DNA from: Paramoeba atlantica | Taxonomy: Eukaryota; Discosea | Reading direction: 5' to 3' | NCBI GenBank assembly: GCA_977017575.1 | Contig: CDRNVI010000145.1 | Span: forward strand, 1 to 64,000 | DNA length: 64,000 bases | Part shown: in pieces, positions 1 to 11,079 of the stretch | Layout of the letters: the number at the start of each line of letters is the position of its first letter | How positions within the stretch are numbered: the first letter of the stretch is position 1 | Position numbers and translations under genes: made by a program | The notes under the pieces: model-generated | Database searches by the model: none | Told to the model about the DNA's origin: nothing | The model's input: the letters and a program-made list of their open reading frames with translations, nothing else

Positions 1-292
1 CCACAATGGTTTCAAACGACGAATTGGAGGTTGGCATTAAAAAAAAAAAAACAAAAAATACAAAAAATACACAAAAAAAATACACCAAAAATACACAAAA
101 AAAAAACAAAAAAAACAAAAAAAAACAAATAAAAAACAAAAAAAAACAAAACTCTAGAATCTAAAGATTTCCATAAAGGTTTCAAACGACGAATTGGAGG
201 TTGATTTAGTCCGCTTACAACTGCTGCGCATCCCTCAAAATTGTGCATCTTGAAGAGAGAAGAGAGAAAGAGAGAGTGGAAGAGAAGAGAGG

Positions 293-323
<31 letters not shown>

Positions 324-461
324 GGGGAAGAGAGAGAGAGAGAAGAGAGAAAGAGAAGAGAGAAAGAGAAGAGAGAAAGAGAAAGAGAGAAAGAGAGAGT
401 GAAAGAGAAGAGAGAGAGAGAAGAGAGAAAGAGAGAGAGAGAGAGAGAAGAGAGAGAGAAG

Positions 462-497
<36 letters not shown>

Positions 498-3400
498 AGA
501 GAGAGAAAGAGAAAGAGAGAAATAAATAAAAATTTGTTCCTTGATTTTTTTCGATTAAACAAAAACATCAAATTCCGATTTCTCTCTTCAGAAGAAGAAA
601 TACAAAAAAAAAAAGAGATATTTTGTTTCATTGATTTATTTATTTTTATTTATTTATTTTTATTAATTAATTTATTTTTATTTTTATTTTTTTAATAATA
701 ATTAATAAAAAAGAAAAAAACCTTTAAAAGATGGTTAGCAAGCTTAATCATAAACATCAAATTCCGATTTCTCTCTCCAGAAGAAGAAATACAAAAAAAA
801 AGAGATATTTTGTTTCATTGATATTATTTATTTTATTTATTTTATTTTATTAATTAATTTAGATTTATTTTTTATTTTTTTAAGATTAATATAATAATAA
901 AAAGAAAGAAAAAGAAAGAAAAAAACCTTTAAAAGATGGTTAGCAAGCTTAATCATAAACATCAAATTCCGATTTCTCTCTTCAGAAGAATCACAAAAAA
1001 GAAGCGATTCGACAACCATTGACGAAATTCGATTGAATGTTTCGCTCATTGCCAGAATGTTTGGCGATCGAAGATATTTTTCTTGTTTCTATTTTGTTTT
1101 TTTTAATTTATTCATTGTTATTTTTTTATTCTTTTTTTAATGAAATAATTATGAAATGGAAAAATTATTGTCGAAAATAATAATAATATTTTCATTTTAT
1201 ATAAAAAGAGTTTACATTTCAAAACAATTCTTCAAAAAAAATAATAATAAAAAATAATAAAAAAAAAAAGAAAAAAAAGAAAATAAAAAATAAAATAAAA
1301 AATAAAATAAAAAATAAAAAAAACCTCCCAAAAACCATCAAAAAACTCTTCAGGTTTGATATTTTTATAAGATTGAAACATAATCAAAGTCAATAATTGT
1401 GCGACATGTTGACTTGATCCGCACAAACTTAAACTCATTCCTTTCCAAATCTGTTGTTTCATGATTTAATATTTATTTAATTAATTAAATATTTTGTTAA
1501 TAATTCATTTTTAATGATTCATTTCTTAATAATTTAATTATGAATAATCGAAATAATTATTATTTAAGATTGAAACATAATCGAAGTCAATATTTGTGCG
1601 ACGTGTTGGCTTGATCCGCACAAACTTAAACTCATTCCTTTCCAAATCTGTTGTTTCATGATTTAATTTCATGATTTAATATTTATTTAATTAATTAAAT
1701 ATTTTGTTAATAACTCATTTGTAATAATTCATTTCTTCATAATTTAATAATTAATCTAAATAATTATTAGAAAGTCAATATTTGTGCGACGTGTTGACTT
1801 GATCCACACAAACTCAAACTCATTCCTTTCCAAATCTATTTTTTCTTATTTGAATTTTTTTTGATTTAATTTTAATAAAATTGAATTAGAAAAAAAATGT
1901 ACCAAAAGTTGGGAGAGTTGAGGGTTGAGGGTATCTAAAAACGTTTCAATTTCTCTAAAAAATAAGAGGAGTGAGAAAAAAGAAAGGAGAAAGAAAAGAA
2001 AGAAAGAGAAAGAAAGAGAAAAAAAGAGAAAGATAAGAGAGAAAGATAAGAGAGAAAGAAAAGAGAGAAAGAAAAGAGAGAAAGAAAAAAAAAGAAAGAA
2101 AGAAAGAAAAGAGAGAAAAGAAAAGAAAGAAAAGAGAGAAAAGAAAAGAGAAAAAAAGAAAAGAAAAAAGAAAAGAAAAAAGAAAAGAAAAAAATAACTG
2201 TGACAAAGGAGGATTAAAAGTTCGATAATAAGGAGTTAAAATTTTTCTCCAAGTAAGAACAATTTTTACAACTTCTTCTTTCGGAGGATCTTCTTCTTCT
2301 TCTTCTTCTTTTTGGACAATTTCTTTCATTGTCTCTAATAATTGAAACTATTTTGTTTGTTTTTTGAGCAAGGAAAAAAAAAGAATGAAAAATGAAAAAA
2401 GAAAAGAAAAGAAAAAAAAAGAAAAGAAGAAAGAAAAGAAAGAAAAACAAAAAATAAAATAAAAAAAAAAACCAAAAAAAAAAATAAACAAAAAAAAAAA
2501 AACCTGATCAATCTCAAAAGTCTGTTCAAAACCGATAAAAAAACTCTCAACTTTCTCAGAAGAAGAAGACAAATCAATCAAATAACGAACAATTTCGAGA
2601 AAAGAATCACAACGAAATCGAGAAGAAGAGAGAGAGAGAGGAGAGAGAGAGAGGTTCTTTTGGGGGGAGAGAGTGGTGTTTGATGAGTAAGAGAGAGGAG
2701 AAGAGAGAGGGGAGAAGGGAGAAGAGAGAGAAGATTGCTGGTGGTGGTGGTGAATAGTAGTAGAAGAAGAAGACAAAGAACAAGTAGAAGAAGAAGAAGA
2801 AGAACGAACAGAAGAAGAAGAACGAACAGAAGAAGAAGAATGAGAAGAAGAAGAATGAGGATGAGAAGAAGAATGAGGATGAGAAGAAAAATGAGAAGAA
2901 GAAGAAGAGAAAGGAAGAGGAGGAGCAGATCTCTTTCTCGAAGAAACAACCTCTCCTCCTCCTCTCGGATCACAAGGACTACTCGATTTCGATTTTTTCA
3001 CCAGATCACAATCTCTCTCTTCTCTCTCTCCTCTCTCTTCATTTACTCTCCCCTTCTTCCCCTTCTTCCCTTTCTCCTCTCTCTCCCCCTTTCCTCCTTT
3101 CTCTCCCTTTCCTCCTTTCTCTCCCTTTCCTCCTCTCTCTCCCTTTCCTCCTCTCTCCCCCTTTCCTTCTCTCCTTTCTTTAGACGGAGAAGAAGACACT
3201 TCAACTTCTCGAGAATTTCCAGAACTTTTCCAAGTTCGAGAAGATCCTGAGAATTCTGGAGGGGGGAGATCTTTTTCCTGGAAGACAATTTTTTATTTTT
3301 GTGTAGAGGGGAAAGGAGAGAGAGAGAGAGAGAGAAAAGAGGGGGGAGAGAAGGGGGAGAGAAAAGAGGGGGGAGAAAGGAGAGAAAGAAAAAGAGAGGA

Positions 3401-4082
3401 GAAAAAAGGAGGAGAAAGAAGAAGGGAAAGAGAAAAGAAAGAGAGAGAGAGAGAAAGAAAGAGGAGAGAGAAAGAGAGACCCAAGAACGAGAAGCACCAC
3501 TCCCAAAGGGGAGAGGGAGACTAAAAGAGAGAAAAGAGGAGAGAAAGGAGAGAGGAGAGAGGAGAAAAAAGAGGAGAGAAAAGAAAGAGAGAGAGAAGAG
3601 AGAAAGAGAGACCCAAGAACGAGAAACGCACTCCCAAAGATCGAAAATCGACTCTTTTTCTTTTTATGAAGAATAAAAGAAGATTTTTTTCTTTTCTTTG
3701 CAAACCCTTGGACATGGAGGATGAAAGGGAAAGGGGAAAGAGAAGAGAGAGGAAGAGAGAGAAAAGAGAAAGAGATACCCAAGAACGAGAAGCACCACTC
3801 CCAAAGATCGAAAATCGACTCTTTTTCTTTTTGTGAAGAAAAGAAGATTTCTTTTTCTTTTCTTGACAACTCTTGGTCATGGAGGATGGAGGGGAAATCT
3901 CTTCCCCTCTGTCACTCTCCTAAAAAAAAAGAAAGAAAGAATCAGAAAGGAAAAAAAAGAAAAAGAAAAAGAAAAAGAAAAAGAAAAAGAAAAAGAAAAA
4001 GAAAGAGAAAGAGAAAGAGAAAGAGAGAGAGAGAAAAAAAAAAAAAAAAAAAAACCCCAGAAGATCTCTTACTCCTCCTCAT
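1..4082 (-). CDS. RasGEF-1: Ras guanine-nucleotide exchange factor, 3' end outside window, internal exon duplications
   Basis: Proteins of this family load GTP onto Ras-type GTPases at membranes. The reconstructed exons are 4082-4056 (MRRSKRSSG), 3919-3779, 3277-2504, 2347-2199, 1954-1903, about 1460-1326, about 1080-925 and about 248-155; the rest lies off the left edge. Phases agree for the first five exons. Exon 3 starts EKDL as in RasGEF-2 and encodes a long Ser/His/Gly/Lys low-complexity stretch before the RasGEF_N-like segment (FRCDSFLEIVRYLIDL...FFIGFEQTF). Exons 4-5 give IVLTWRKIL and EIETFLDTL, the second half of RasGEF_N. Exons 6-8 begin the catalytic domain (HVAQLLTLIMF, SPNILAMSETFNRISSMV, VVSGLNQPPIRRLKPLW). 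Partial extra copies of exons 2, 6, 7 and 8 lie in the introns. The domain call is firm; whether this copy still makes full-length protein is open. Confidence 0.75.
250..525. repeat. GA-rich simple repeat in RasGEF-1 intron
   Basis: This is a near-pure purine tract of GAGAGA/AAGAGA on the + strand, so the sense strand of the minus-strand gene is pyrimidine-only. It lies in the intron between RasGEF-1 exons 7 and 8. The long open frames through it on both strands are a consequence of the repeat, not genes. Confidence 0.9.
545..830 (-). repeat. Two partial extra copies of RasGEF-1 exon 7
   Basis: Blocks at about 545-640 and 721-830 repeat the 3' half of exon 7 (complete copy about 925-1080). 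They encode the segment EERNRNLMF and, in the second, also MIKLANHLLK with its donor site. Both carry the same downstream AAAGAGATATTTTGTTTC intron sequence, so intron and exon were duplicated together. Confidence 0.75.
1565..1850 (-). repeat. Two partial extra copies of RasGEF-1 exon 6
   Basis: The blocks at about 1565-1665 and 1771-1850 repeat the 5' part of exon 6 (complete copy at 1326-1460), spaced about 200 bp apart. The copy at 1771-1850 starts IWKGMSLSLCGSSQHVAQ like the complete exon, then hits a stop within a few codons. They look like partial tandem duplications left inside the intron upstream of the complete exon. Confidence 0.75.
1975..2195. repeat. AG/AAAG simple repeat in RasGEF-1 intron
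   Basis: This is an AAAGAGAGAAAG-type purine tract between RasGEF-1 exons 4 and 5. It is non-coding on either strand beyond low-complexity Lys/Glu/Arg or Phe/Ser/Leu frames. Confidence 0.9.
3300..3720. repeat. Purine-rich intron with two degenerate copies of exon 2's 3' end
   Basis: The intron between RasGEF-1 exons 2 and 3 is filled with GGGAGAGAAAG repeats. Within it, about 3605-3720 and 3475-3515 repeat the end of exon 2 (the TCTCGTTCTTGG donor block, encoding ASRSW or similar, and the KKKKSRFSIFG segment). The functional copy is taken to be 3779-3919, because its acceptor and phase fit exon 1. Confidence 0.7.
3945..4055. repeat. (AGAAAA)n / (GA)n microsatellite in RasGEF-1 intron 1
   Basis: This is a hexamer-like AGAAAA repeat running into GAGAGA and poly-A, and it fills most of the intron between exon 1 (MRRSKRSSG) and exon 2. 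Confidence 0.85.
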
Positions 4083-4761
4083 TTGTTGAATAAAATCTTT
4101 TTCTCTCGTTTTTTTTTTTCCCCAAAACCAAAAACCAAAAAAACAAAAATACAAAAAAAATTTTCTCAACCAAACAACGCTCTTTTTCCCCAAACCAAAA
4201 AATCAAACAAAAAACAACAACAAAACAAACCAAAAAAAACAGAAGTTTTTCTCAACCCAATGTTCTTTTTCCCCAAAACCAAAAACCAAACAAACAAAAC
4301 AAAACCAAAAAAAACAGAAGTTTTTCCCACAACCCAACGTTCTTTTTCCCAAACCAAAAAAAACCAAAAAAAAAACCAAAAAAAAGAATTTGGAAGAGGG
4401 ATTTTTCGGCTCACCGGAATTTCCATTTTTGAAATTTCAGGGGAATTTCGAAGAAAAATTTGCGGGGATTTTTCTCTTTTACCCTTATTTGGGTTGTTGT
4501 TTTTTTCTTTGACTTTTTTTAGATTTTTAGATTTTTCTGTTCCGCTGAGAACAGTATCACAAGAATCTGGCTCGAAAAAAAGAGGACAACAGTTTTTCTT
4601 TTTGATTCTTTTCTTTCTTTTCATCAAGAGAAAAATGGAAATTCATTTTTCCTGAAAGGAAGGAAGATAATATTTTTATAAATAGTTTTTTTTTTTTTTT
4701 AAACACAGCCCTCTCAAAAACAGAGAGTTATCGGTTTCCCTCAACTCTTTTTGTCTTCCGT
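4083..4761. repeat. RasGEF-1/RasGEF-2 spacer with about 95-bp CA-rich tandem repeat
   Basis: Between the RasGEF-1 start and the RasGEF-2 stop, about 4100-4385 contains three imperfect copies of a roughly 95-bp unit. Each copy carries CTTTTTCCCCAAAACC and, in two copies, CCAAAAAAAACAGAAGTTTTT. The remaining 4386-4761 has an unremarkable AT-rich sequence, presumably RasGEF-1 upstream region plus RasGEF-2 3' flank. I see no gene or RNA here. Confidence 0.6.
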
Positions 4762-7395
4762 CTAAAATTTTGGTGAGACTTTTGTTCCTTGTTCTTTTTT
4801 CGGAGTCTCAAATAAAGAAAGAGATCGTTTGTAACAAATTTCCTGAACATATAAAAATAAGAACAGAAGCAAGGAGAAAATAAAAAAAAGAGAAAAAAAC
4901 CTCAGGAACTGAACGTTTTTGGAAAAATCCAAACAACAAAGAATTTTCACATTCAGGCAATGGATAGGGAAATTGTTGATATTGTAAAAACAAGTTGATT
5001 GATTCTCCAATTTTCTGTTTTTTTTTTTTGTTAAATTCTTTTTTCAAGACTAAATTACAAAAAACAAAAAAATGAAAAAGAAACCATGAGATAAGGTAAA
5101 TTAACAAATCCTTCTTCTGTTTTTGGCTGATTTCCATCGTACAGATATCTTAACTCTCTCAACTGTCAAATTTGTTTTAAAACAACAATGAAAAGATCAA
5201 ATCTTGAAAAATAAAAAGAAAATCAAAAAAAAAGAAAGAGAAAAATACCTTTGGAGCAAACCAAGGAAGAAGAGGTGGTTCTGAAGACTGGAACACATTT
5301 TGATAGTTTTTAAAATTCGATTCAGGAGATAAAATTTCATCCAACAATTCAAATCTCTTTTTGTACTATTTTTTTGTTTTCCATAAATCATTAATATTAA
5401 ACAATTTAAATTCACAAACAAAAAAGAGAAAAAAGAAAGGGAGAAAAATCAAAACTCTCAAATTCAAAGATTCCCACAATGGTTTGAAACGTTGAATTGA
5501 AGATTGATTCAATCCACTTATTACAGCTGCACCTCCCTCAAAATTTCGAAGCTTGTAAAAAAAAAAGGAGTCAAATTTAGAGAGAAAAAAGAGAAACAAA
5601 AGAAGAAACAAAAAAGAAGAAAACCTTGAAAAGTTTGGTTGCAAGTTTGATCATAAACATTAAATTCTGAGAACGATTTTCAGACTCACAAAATAGGATT
5701 GATTCAACAACCATTGATGAAATTCGATTGAATATTTCACTCATTGCCATAATATTTGGTGATCGAATATATTTCTCTCTTTTCTATTTGTAAAATAATA
5801 ATAAAAAAAAAGAGTCAAAGAAAGAAAAACATCAAAAAGAAAAGAAAAAAAAAGGAAAAAAAACCTGCCAAAAACTATCATAAAATTCATGAGGTCTTAA
5901 ATCTTTGTATCTTCGAAACATAAAGGAAGTTAACGTTTGTGCAACATGACGACTCGTTCCACAAGAACTCAAACTCATTCTTCCTTTCCAGATCTATTTT
6001 TCAACAAAAGAAAAAAATCAATAAGAATTTCTGAGGAGCTTAGGAACTCAGGATCTCAGAAGCTCAGGATCTCAAAGAGATCCGCCCTCAACCTCAATTC
6101 AAAGGTTTATCCAATCCAATAGAAAAAGATGTGTTTAGGGTTGGTGGGTTGTTTGAAATATTTGAAGGAAAGAAAAAGAAGAGAAAGAAAAAAAGAAGAA
6201 AAAAAGGACCAAAGTTGATTCGAAAGGGGTTGATTCCAAAGAATCCAAAAATTCTTCAATTGCTCTATTTTTGACAACAAGGTCAATACCCAAAGAATGA
6301 AAGAAAGAAAAAAAGAAAAAAGAAAATGAAAGAAAAACTTGGATAAAAGGGGATTAAAAGTTTGATAAAAAGATGTTAAAGTTTTTCTCCAAGAAAGAAC
6401 AATTTGAATAATTTGTTCTTTCTTTTCGTTTTGTTGTTCCTCTCCTTCTTTTGTGATTATCATCTCTTTCATTGTTTCCAAAAGTTTAAACTATTTTTTG
6501 ATTTTGAGTAATTGGGAATCGTTCATGAGTTGTTTTTTTTTGTGAAAGAGAGGGAGAGGAGAGGAGAGGAGAAAAGAGAAAAAAACCTGATCAATATCAA
6601 AAAAAGATTGTTCAAAACCAATAAAAAAAATCTCGATTTTCTCTGGAGATAAACCAACCAAATAATTTATAATCTCCAAATATGAATCACAACGAAATTG
6701 GGATTCGCTTTCTTCCTCTTCAAAACTCGAAAGAGACAACATGGGATATCGAGGAGAAGGACTTGAAAAAATAGATTTCAAATGGGGAGAAAGAGCTATA
6801 AATGGACTTGGAGAAGAACGGGGAGGAGAGGGAGAATAATGGCCAGAGTGGACAGAAGGAGAAAAACGAGGAGATTGATGAACGGAGTTTGGTTTGGATG
6901 GAGGAAAAGAAGAACTGGGAGTATAGGCAGATTGGGCAGAAGAAGGAAAAGGAAAAGAGTGGTGTGAATTTGGGTCAGAAGCAGAACGAGCAGAGGAGAC
7001 CTTTTTTTCTTCTTGTTGGTAAGAAGGTTTTTTAAGGCACATTTTTCTTCGAAAGCTCTTTTGAACTTCCTCTTTGGTCTTAGATTTGGAGGTGGTTTCA
7101 GGGGGTTGTTCATCAAAATCAAAGATTCCTTTTGGTTGAAGAGGTGGTGTTGAAGAAGGCTGTGGAAGAGGTGTAAAATTTTCCATGAGAAGATCTTTCT
7201 CCTGTGTTGTGAAAGAAAGGGTGAGGAAAACAAGAAAAAAGAATCAAACAACAACAAAAATTGAAATACCCAAGAACGTGAAGGTTGGCCAAAAGGAGGA
7301 CATTCATTCTTTCTTTTGGGGGGAGAAGTGTTACAACCAAGAAAATCAGGACGGAAGCGGGAATGGAGAGCCGTTTTTCGATTCAACTTGTCCAT
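4762..7395 (-). CDS. RasGEF-2: Ras guanine-nucleotide exchange factor (RasGEF_N + RasGEF)
   Basis: Twelve exons give about 570 aa: 7395-7270, 7201-6587, 6490-6339, 6264-6210, 5993-5865, then about 5777-5626, 5553-5459, 5368-5254, 5166-5088, 5020-4905 and 4850-4762 (TAG). The first five were phase-checked. Order: basic N-terminus ending PSRSW, Ser/Pro-rich linker, RasGEF_N-like half (FRCDSYLEIINYLVGL...FFIGFEQSF; QIVLSWRKTL; AIEEFLDSLE), then the CDC25 domain with its hallmark steps: HVAQTLTSFMFRRYKDL, RSPNIMAMSEIFNRISSMV, AAVISGLNQSSIQRFKPLW, SPESNFKNYQNVF, EPPLLPWFAPK, RYLYDGNQ...VNLPYLM and INLFLQYQQFPY. These match the family pattern (SPN, SGLN, FKNYR, P-P-P-x-L). Start chosen: ATG at 7395 inside exon KLNRKTALHS; a tiny upstream exon like that of RasGEF-3 cannot be excluded. 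Confidence 0.85.
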
Positions 7396-8356
7396 TGCTT
7401 GAAACAGACAAAAGAAAAAAACAGAATAACCAGACAAGTTTCAGGGGCTAGGATCACAAATTGCTTCAAAACAATCACAACCAGAAGTCCAAAGCCCTCT
7501 CCCAGTGTCTCCGTTTGCACTGTTCTGCGGTCGTTCCGGTCCCAAAAAAAGCAACAAAACAAGACCAACAAACAGACAAAAGAAAAAAACAGAAAAAACA
7601 GACAACCCACCCAGAAGTCCAAAGCCCTCTCCCAGTATCTCCGTTTGCACTGTTCTGCGGTCGTTCCGGTCTCAAAAAAGCAACAAAACAAGACGACCAA
7701 CAAAACACCAAAACAAGAAAAAAGCGCAATGGGTCCAAAAACAAAAAAGGAAAACAAAACGTGCCTTCTCAAAAAACAAAAACGCTTATTACCAAAAGTT
7801 GAAGCGTTGAATTAGGTTAGAAATTTTTTGGAATGAGGCGTTTTTGTTTTTGCCAAATCAAAAATAGGGTTCAAAAACGTATTAATAGGGTCCAAAAAAA
7901 ATTAGCCCAAATGATTTCCCTAAAATTTTTTTCCCCGCACACTAGAAATGGATGAATGGATAAAATAAAAGGATGGTTTGATAATTGAATGGATGATTTG
8001 AGAGAGATTTTTGGATTCAAGGGGTTGGTTGATTCTTTTTTTTGAAATCTTTTTATTTACAATGACTTTTTATTTTCGACACACCAAAATTTCTTTTTTT
8101 TCGTTCTTTCTTTCGATCAGTTGAGTTGTACTACTTTCAAGCCTCAAACAGATCAATCACAGGAAGACTCGAGATGGTTTACAAGGCCTTTTTAGAAAAA
8201 GGAAAACTAAAAAAGAAAACACGTCTTTCTTCAAGAACAAGAACGTTCAACGGACACTTACAAATAAAGACATTCAAAACAAGACAACCCCTCAGGTTCA
8301 AATCCCAAACAAACAAACATTCTTTCAAAACACTTCAGGTGACAACCCAATACAAT
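7396..8356. other. RasGEF-2/RasGEF-3 spacer
   Basis: This 960-bp stretch has no convincing gene. It holds a two-copy direct repeat (7480-7705, listed separately). From about 7860, a block beginning near GTCCAAAAAAAATTAGCCC is shared with 19,420 onward. It is therefore RasGEF 3' flank that was copied with the gene. A frame of 82 codons at 8126-8374 overlaps the last RasGEF-3 exon on the other strand and lacks any recognisable family. Confidence 0.6.
7480..7705. repeat. About 131-bp direct repeat, two copies, unusually GC-rich core
   Basis: About 95 bp starting CCAGAAGTCCAAAGCCCTCT and running through CGTTTGCACTGTTCTGCGGT is repeated 131 bp downstream with only a few substitutions. Both copies are followed by AAAAAGCAACAAAACAAGAC. 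It sits just upstream of the RasGEF-2 start, so it could be a promoter-proximal element. No known motif was recognised. Confidence 0.8.
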
Positions 8357-11079
8357 CTAACCCTTCTCAAGTAAAGAAAGAGATTGTTTGTAACAAATTT
8401 CCTAAACATTTTCCATCAAAATGATGTGAGTCTCGAAAAAAAAAAAAGGGTATTTTGAAAGAGAAAAAAACCTCAGAAATTGAACGTTTTTGTAAAAATT
8501 TCAACAATAATGTATTGTCAGGAGAATGGGGAAAATCGTACCAAAATTGTTGATATTGTAAAAACGAGTTGATTGATGATCCAATTTTCTGTTTTTGTTA
8601 CTTTTCGTTCAGTCCTTTTTCAAAACGAAATTTACAAAAAACAAAAAAATGAAAAAGAAACCATGAGATAAGGTAAGCTAACAAATCCTTCTTCTGTTTT
8701 TGCTTGATTCCCATCGTACAAATATCTTAACTCTCTCAACTGTTTAAATCATCAGTTGGTTTGAAAACAAAAAGAAAAATAATAGTAAAAAATAAATAAA
8801 AAAAAATAAAAAAAAAAGAGAAAAACACCTTTGGAGCAAACCAAGGAAGAAGAGGTGGTTCTGAAGAATGTAACAAATTTTGATAGTTTTTAAAATTCGA
8901 ATCAGGAGATAACATTTCTTCAAACAACTTAAATCTCTTTTTGTACTATTTTTGTTTTTATCAATATTTACAACAATTTAAATTCACAAACAAAAATAGA
9001 AAAAGAAAAAACAAAACTCTTGAATTCAAAAGTTTCCACAATGGTTTTAAACGTTGAATTGAAGATTGATTCAATCCACTTATTACAGCACCCCATCCCT
9101 CAAAATTTCGAAGCTTGTAAAAAAAAGAGTCAATTGAAAGAAGAGAAAGAAGAGAGAAAGAGAGAAACGAAAAAAGAAACAAAGAAAAAGAGAAAAAAAA
9201 GAAAAAAAGAAGAAAACCTTGAATAATTGAGTTGCAAGTTTGATCATAAGCATTAAATTCTGAGAACGATTTTCAGACTCACAAAATAGAATTGATTCAA
9301 CAACCATTGATGAAATTCGATTGAATATTTCGCTCATTGCCATAATATTTGGAGATCGAATATATTTCTCTTCTTTCTATTTGTCAAAAAAGTTCATTTA
9401 AAAGAGTCAAAGAAAGTAAAACATCATAGAAAAAAAAAGGAAAAAAACCTGCCAAAAACCATCATAAAATTCATGAGATCTTAAATCTTTGTATCGTTGG
9501 AACATCATGGAAGTTAACATTTGTGCAACATGACGACTCGTTCCACAAGAACTCAAACTCATTCTCCCTTTCCAACTCTATTTTTTTCAACAAAAAATTA
9601 AAAAATCTCCAAAAAGAGAATTCAAATAATCCCAGGAAAGACCTCAGGCATAAAAAAAAAAGAGAGAAAAAGATGTGTTTAGGGTTGGTGGGTTGTTTTA
9701 AATATTTGAAGGAAAGAAAAAGAAGAGAAAGAAAAAAAGAAGAAAAAAAGGACCAAAGTTGATTCGAAAGGGGTTGATTCAAAAGAATCCAGAAATTCTT
9801 CAATTGCTCTATTTTTGACAACAAGGTCAATCCAAAGAAAGAAAGAAAGAAAGAAAGAAAAAGAATAGAACTTGGATAAAAGGGGATTAAAAGTTTGATA
9901 AAATGGTGTCAATATTTTCCTCCAAGAAAGAACAATTTGAATAATTTGTTCTTTCTTTTCATTTTGTTGTTCCTCTCCTTCTTTTGTAATTATCATCTCT
10001 TTCATTGTTTCCAAAAGTTTAAACTATTTTTTGATTTGATTAATTGGGAATTGTTCAAAAAAAGAGAAAAGAGAGAGAAAAAGAAAAAGAGAAAGGAAAA
10101 GAAAAGAGAAAAGAGAAAAAAACTTGATCAATATCAAAAAAAGACTGTTCAAAACCAACAAAAAAATCCTTGATTTTCTCTGGAGATAAACCAACCAAAT
10201 AATTGAGAATATCCAAATATGAATCACAACGAAATTGACATTCGCTTTCTTCTTCTTCTTCAAAACTCGAAAGAGAGGGAGATGGAGGAGAAGAACTTTG
10301 ATTAGAAAAAATAGATTTCAAACGAGGAGAAAGAGCTACAAATGGACTTGAAGAAGAAGAAGGAACCACAAATGCACCAGAAGAAGAAGAAGAGAGAGGA
10401 GATCGACGAAAAGGCAATTTAGATGGAGGAGAAGAAGAAGAAGAAGAGGGAGAATCATAATCGGCTTGGACAGAAAAATATGGAGGTGATGGAGAATGAG
10501 AACGAGCAGAATCAGGTGCTTTGGTAAAACGAGGGGATTTACAAAAATATTCAGAAAGAGTAGAAGCAGAAGAGATTTTTTCTTCTTGGAGAGAAGGGAG
10601 TTTTTTCAGTAAAATTTTTTCCCGAAAGCTCTTTTGATCCTCCTCCTCTTTGATCTTTGATTTGATGGTGGTTTCAGGGGGCTGTTCATCAAAATCAAAG
10701 AAGTCTTTTTGTTGAAGAGATAGCGCTGAAGAAAATTGATTAATGTGAAGATCTTTGTCCTGTGTGTGGCGGAAAGAAAGTGTGAGGAAAACAAGAAAAA
10801 GTAATTGAAAAAAAATTGAACAAAAATATCTTACCCAAGAACGAGAAGTTGAGACAAAAGGAGGAATAAGTTCATTCTTTCTGTTGGGTGGAGTTTTACT
10901 CTCAAAAATAGATTTCAACCCTTTCTTTTTTGGGGGGGATTTTGAATCTCTCCTCCGCCCAGAAGGGGCCTAAAAAAAAACAAAAACCATTTTTCGATTT
11001 AGAATTCAAAAAGAGCTGAGAGATTTTGGGAGAACAAACTTACCGAATCAGAAAGTGAAACAGTAGGAAAACGTCTCAT
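8357..11079 (-). CDS. RasGEF-3: Ras guanine-nucleotide exchange factor
   Basis: Thirteen exons, about 635 aa. The first three are phase-checked: 11079-11044 (MRRFPTVSLSDS), 10969-10835 (APSGRRRDSK...TSRSW) and 10759-10124 (DKDLHINQF... ending FDIDQ). Later exons follow RasGEF-2 order: QIVLSWRKILTPFYQTF, AIEEFLDSFE, SWKGRMSLSS...HVAQMLTSMMF, RSPNIMAMSEIFNRISSMV, AVISGLNQSSIQRLKPLW, SPDSNFKNYQNLL, EPPLLPWFAPK and a last exon EICYKQSLSLLEKG ending in TAG at 8357. Exon 3 carries a 150-residue Ser/Pro-rich linker ahead of FRCDSYLDILNYLVGL. The product should activate a Ras-like GTPase by GDP release; the specific partner cannot be told. This is the clearest full-length copy and was used to define exon 1 in its paralogues. 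Confidence 0.85.

Noticed and set aside
243-695. Long plus-strand frame of Arg/Glu/Lys repeats (and its Ser/Leu reverse)
   Set aside because: It is a translation of the GA microsatellite inside a RasGEF-1 intron; no domain and no codon structure.
8280-8320. GGTTCAAATCC near 8,295, like a tRNA T-loop
   Set aside because: No A-box, acceptor stem or anticodon arm can be drawn upstream; the surroundings are RasGEF-3 3' flank.
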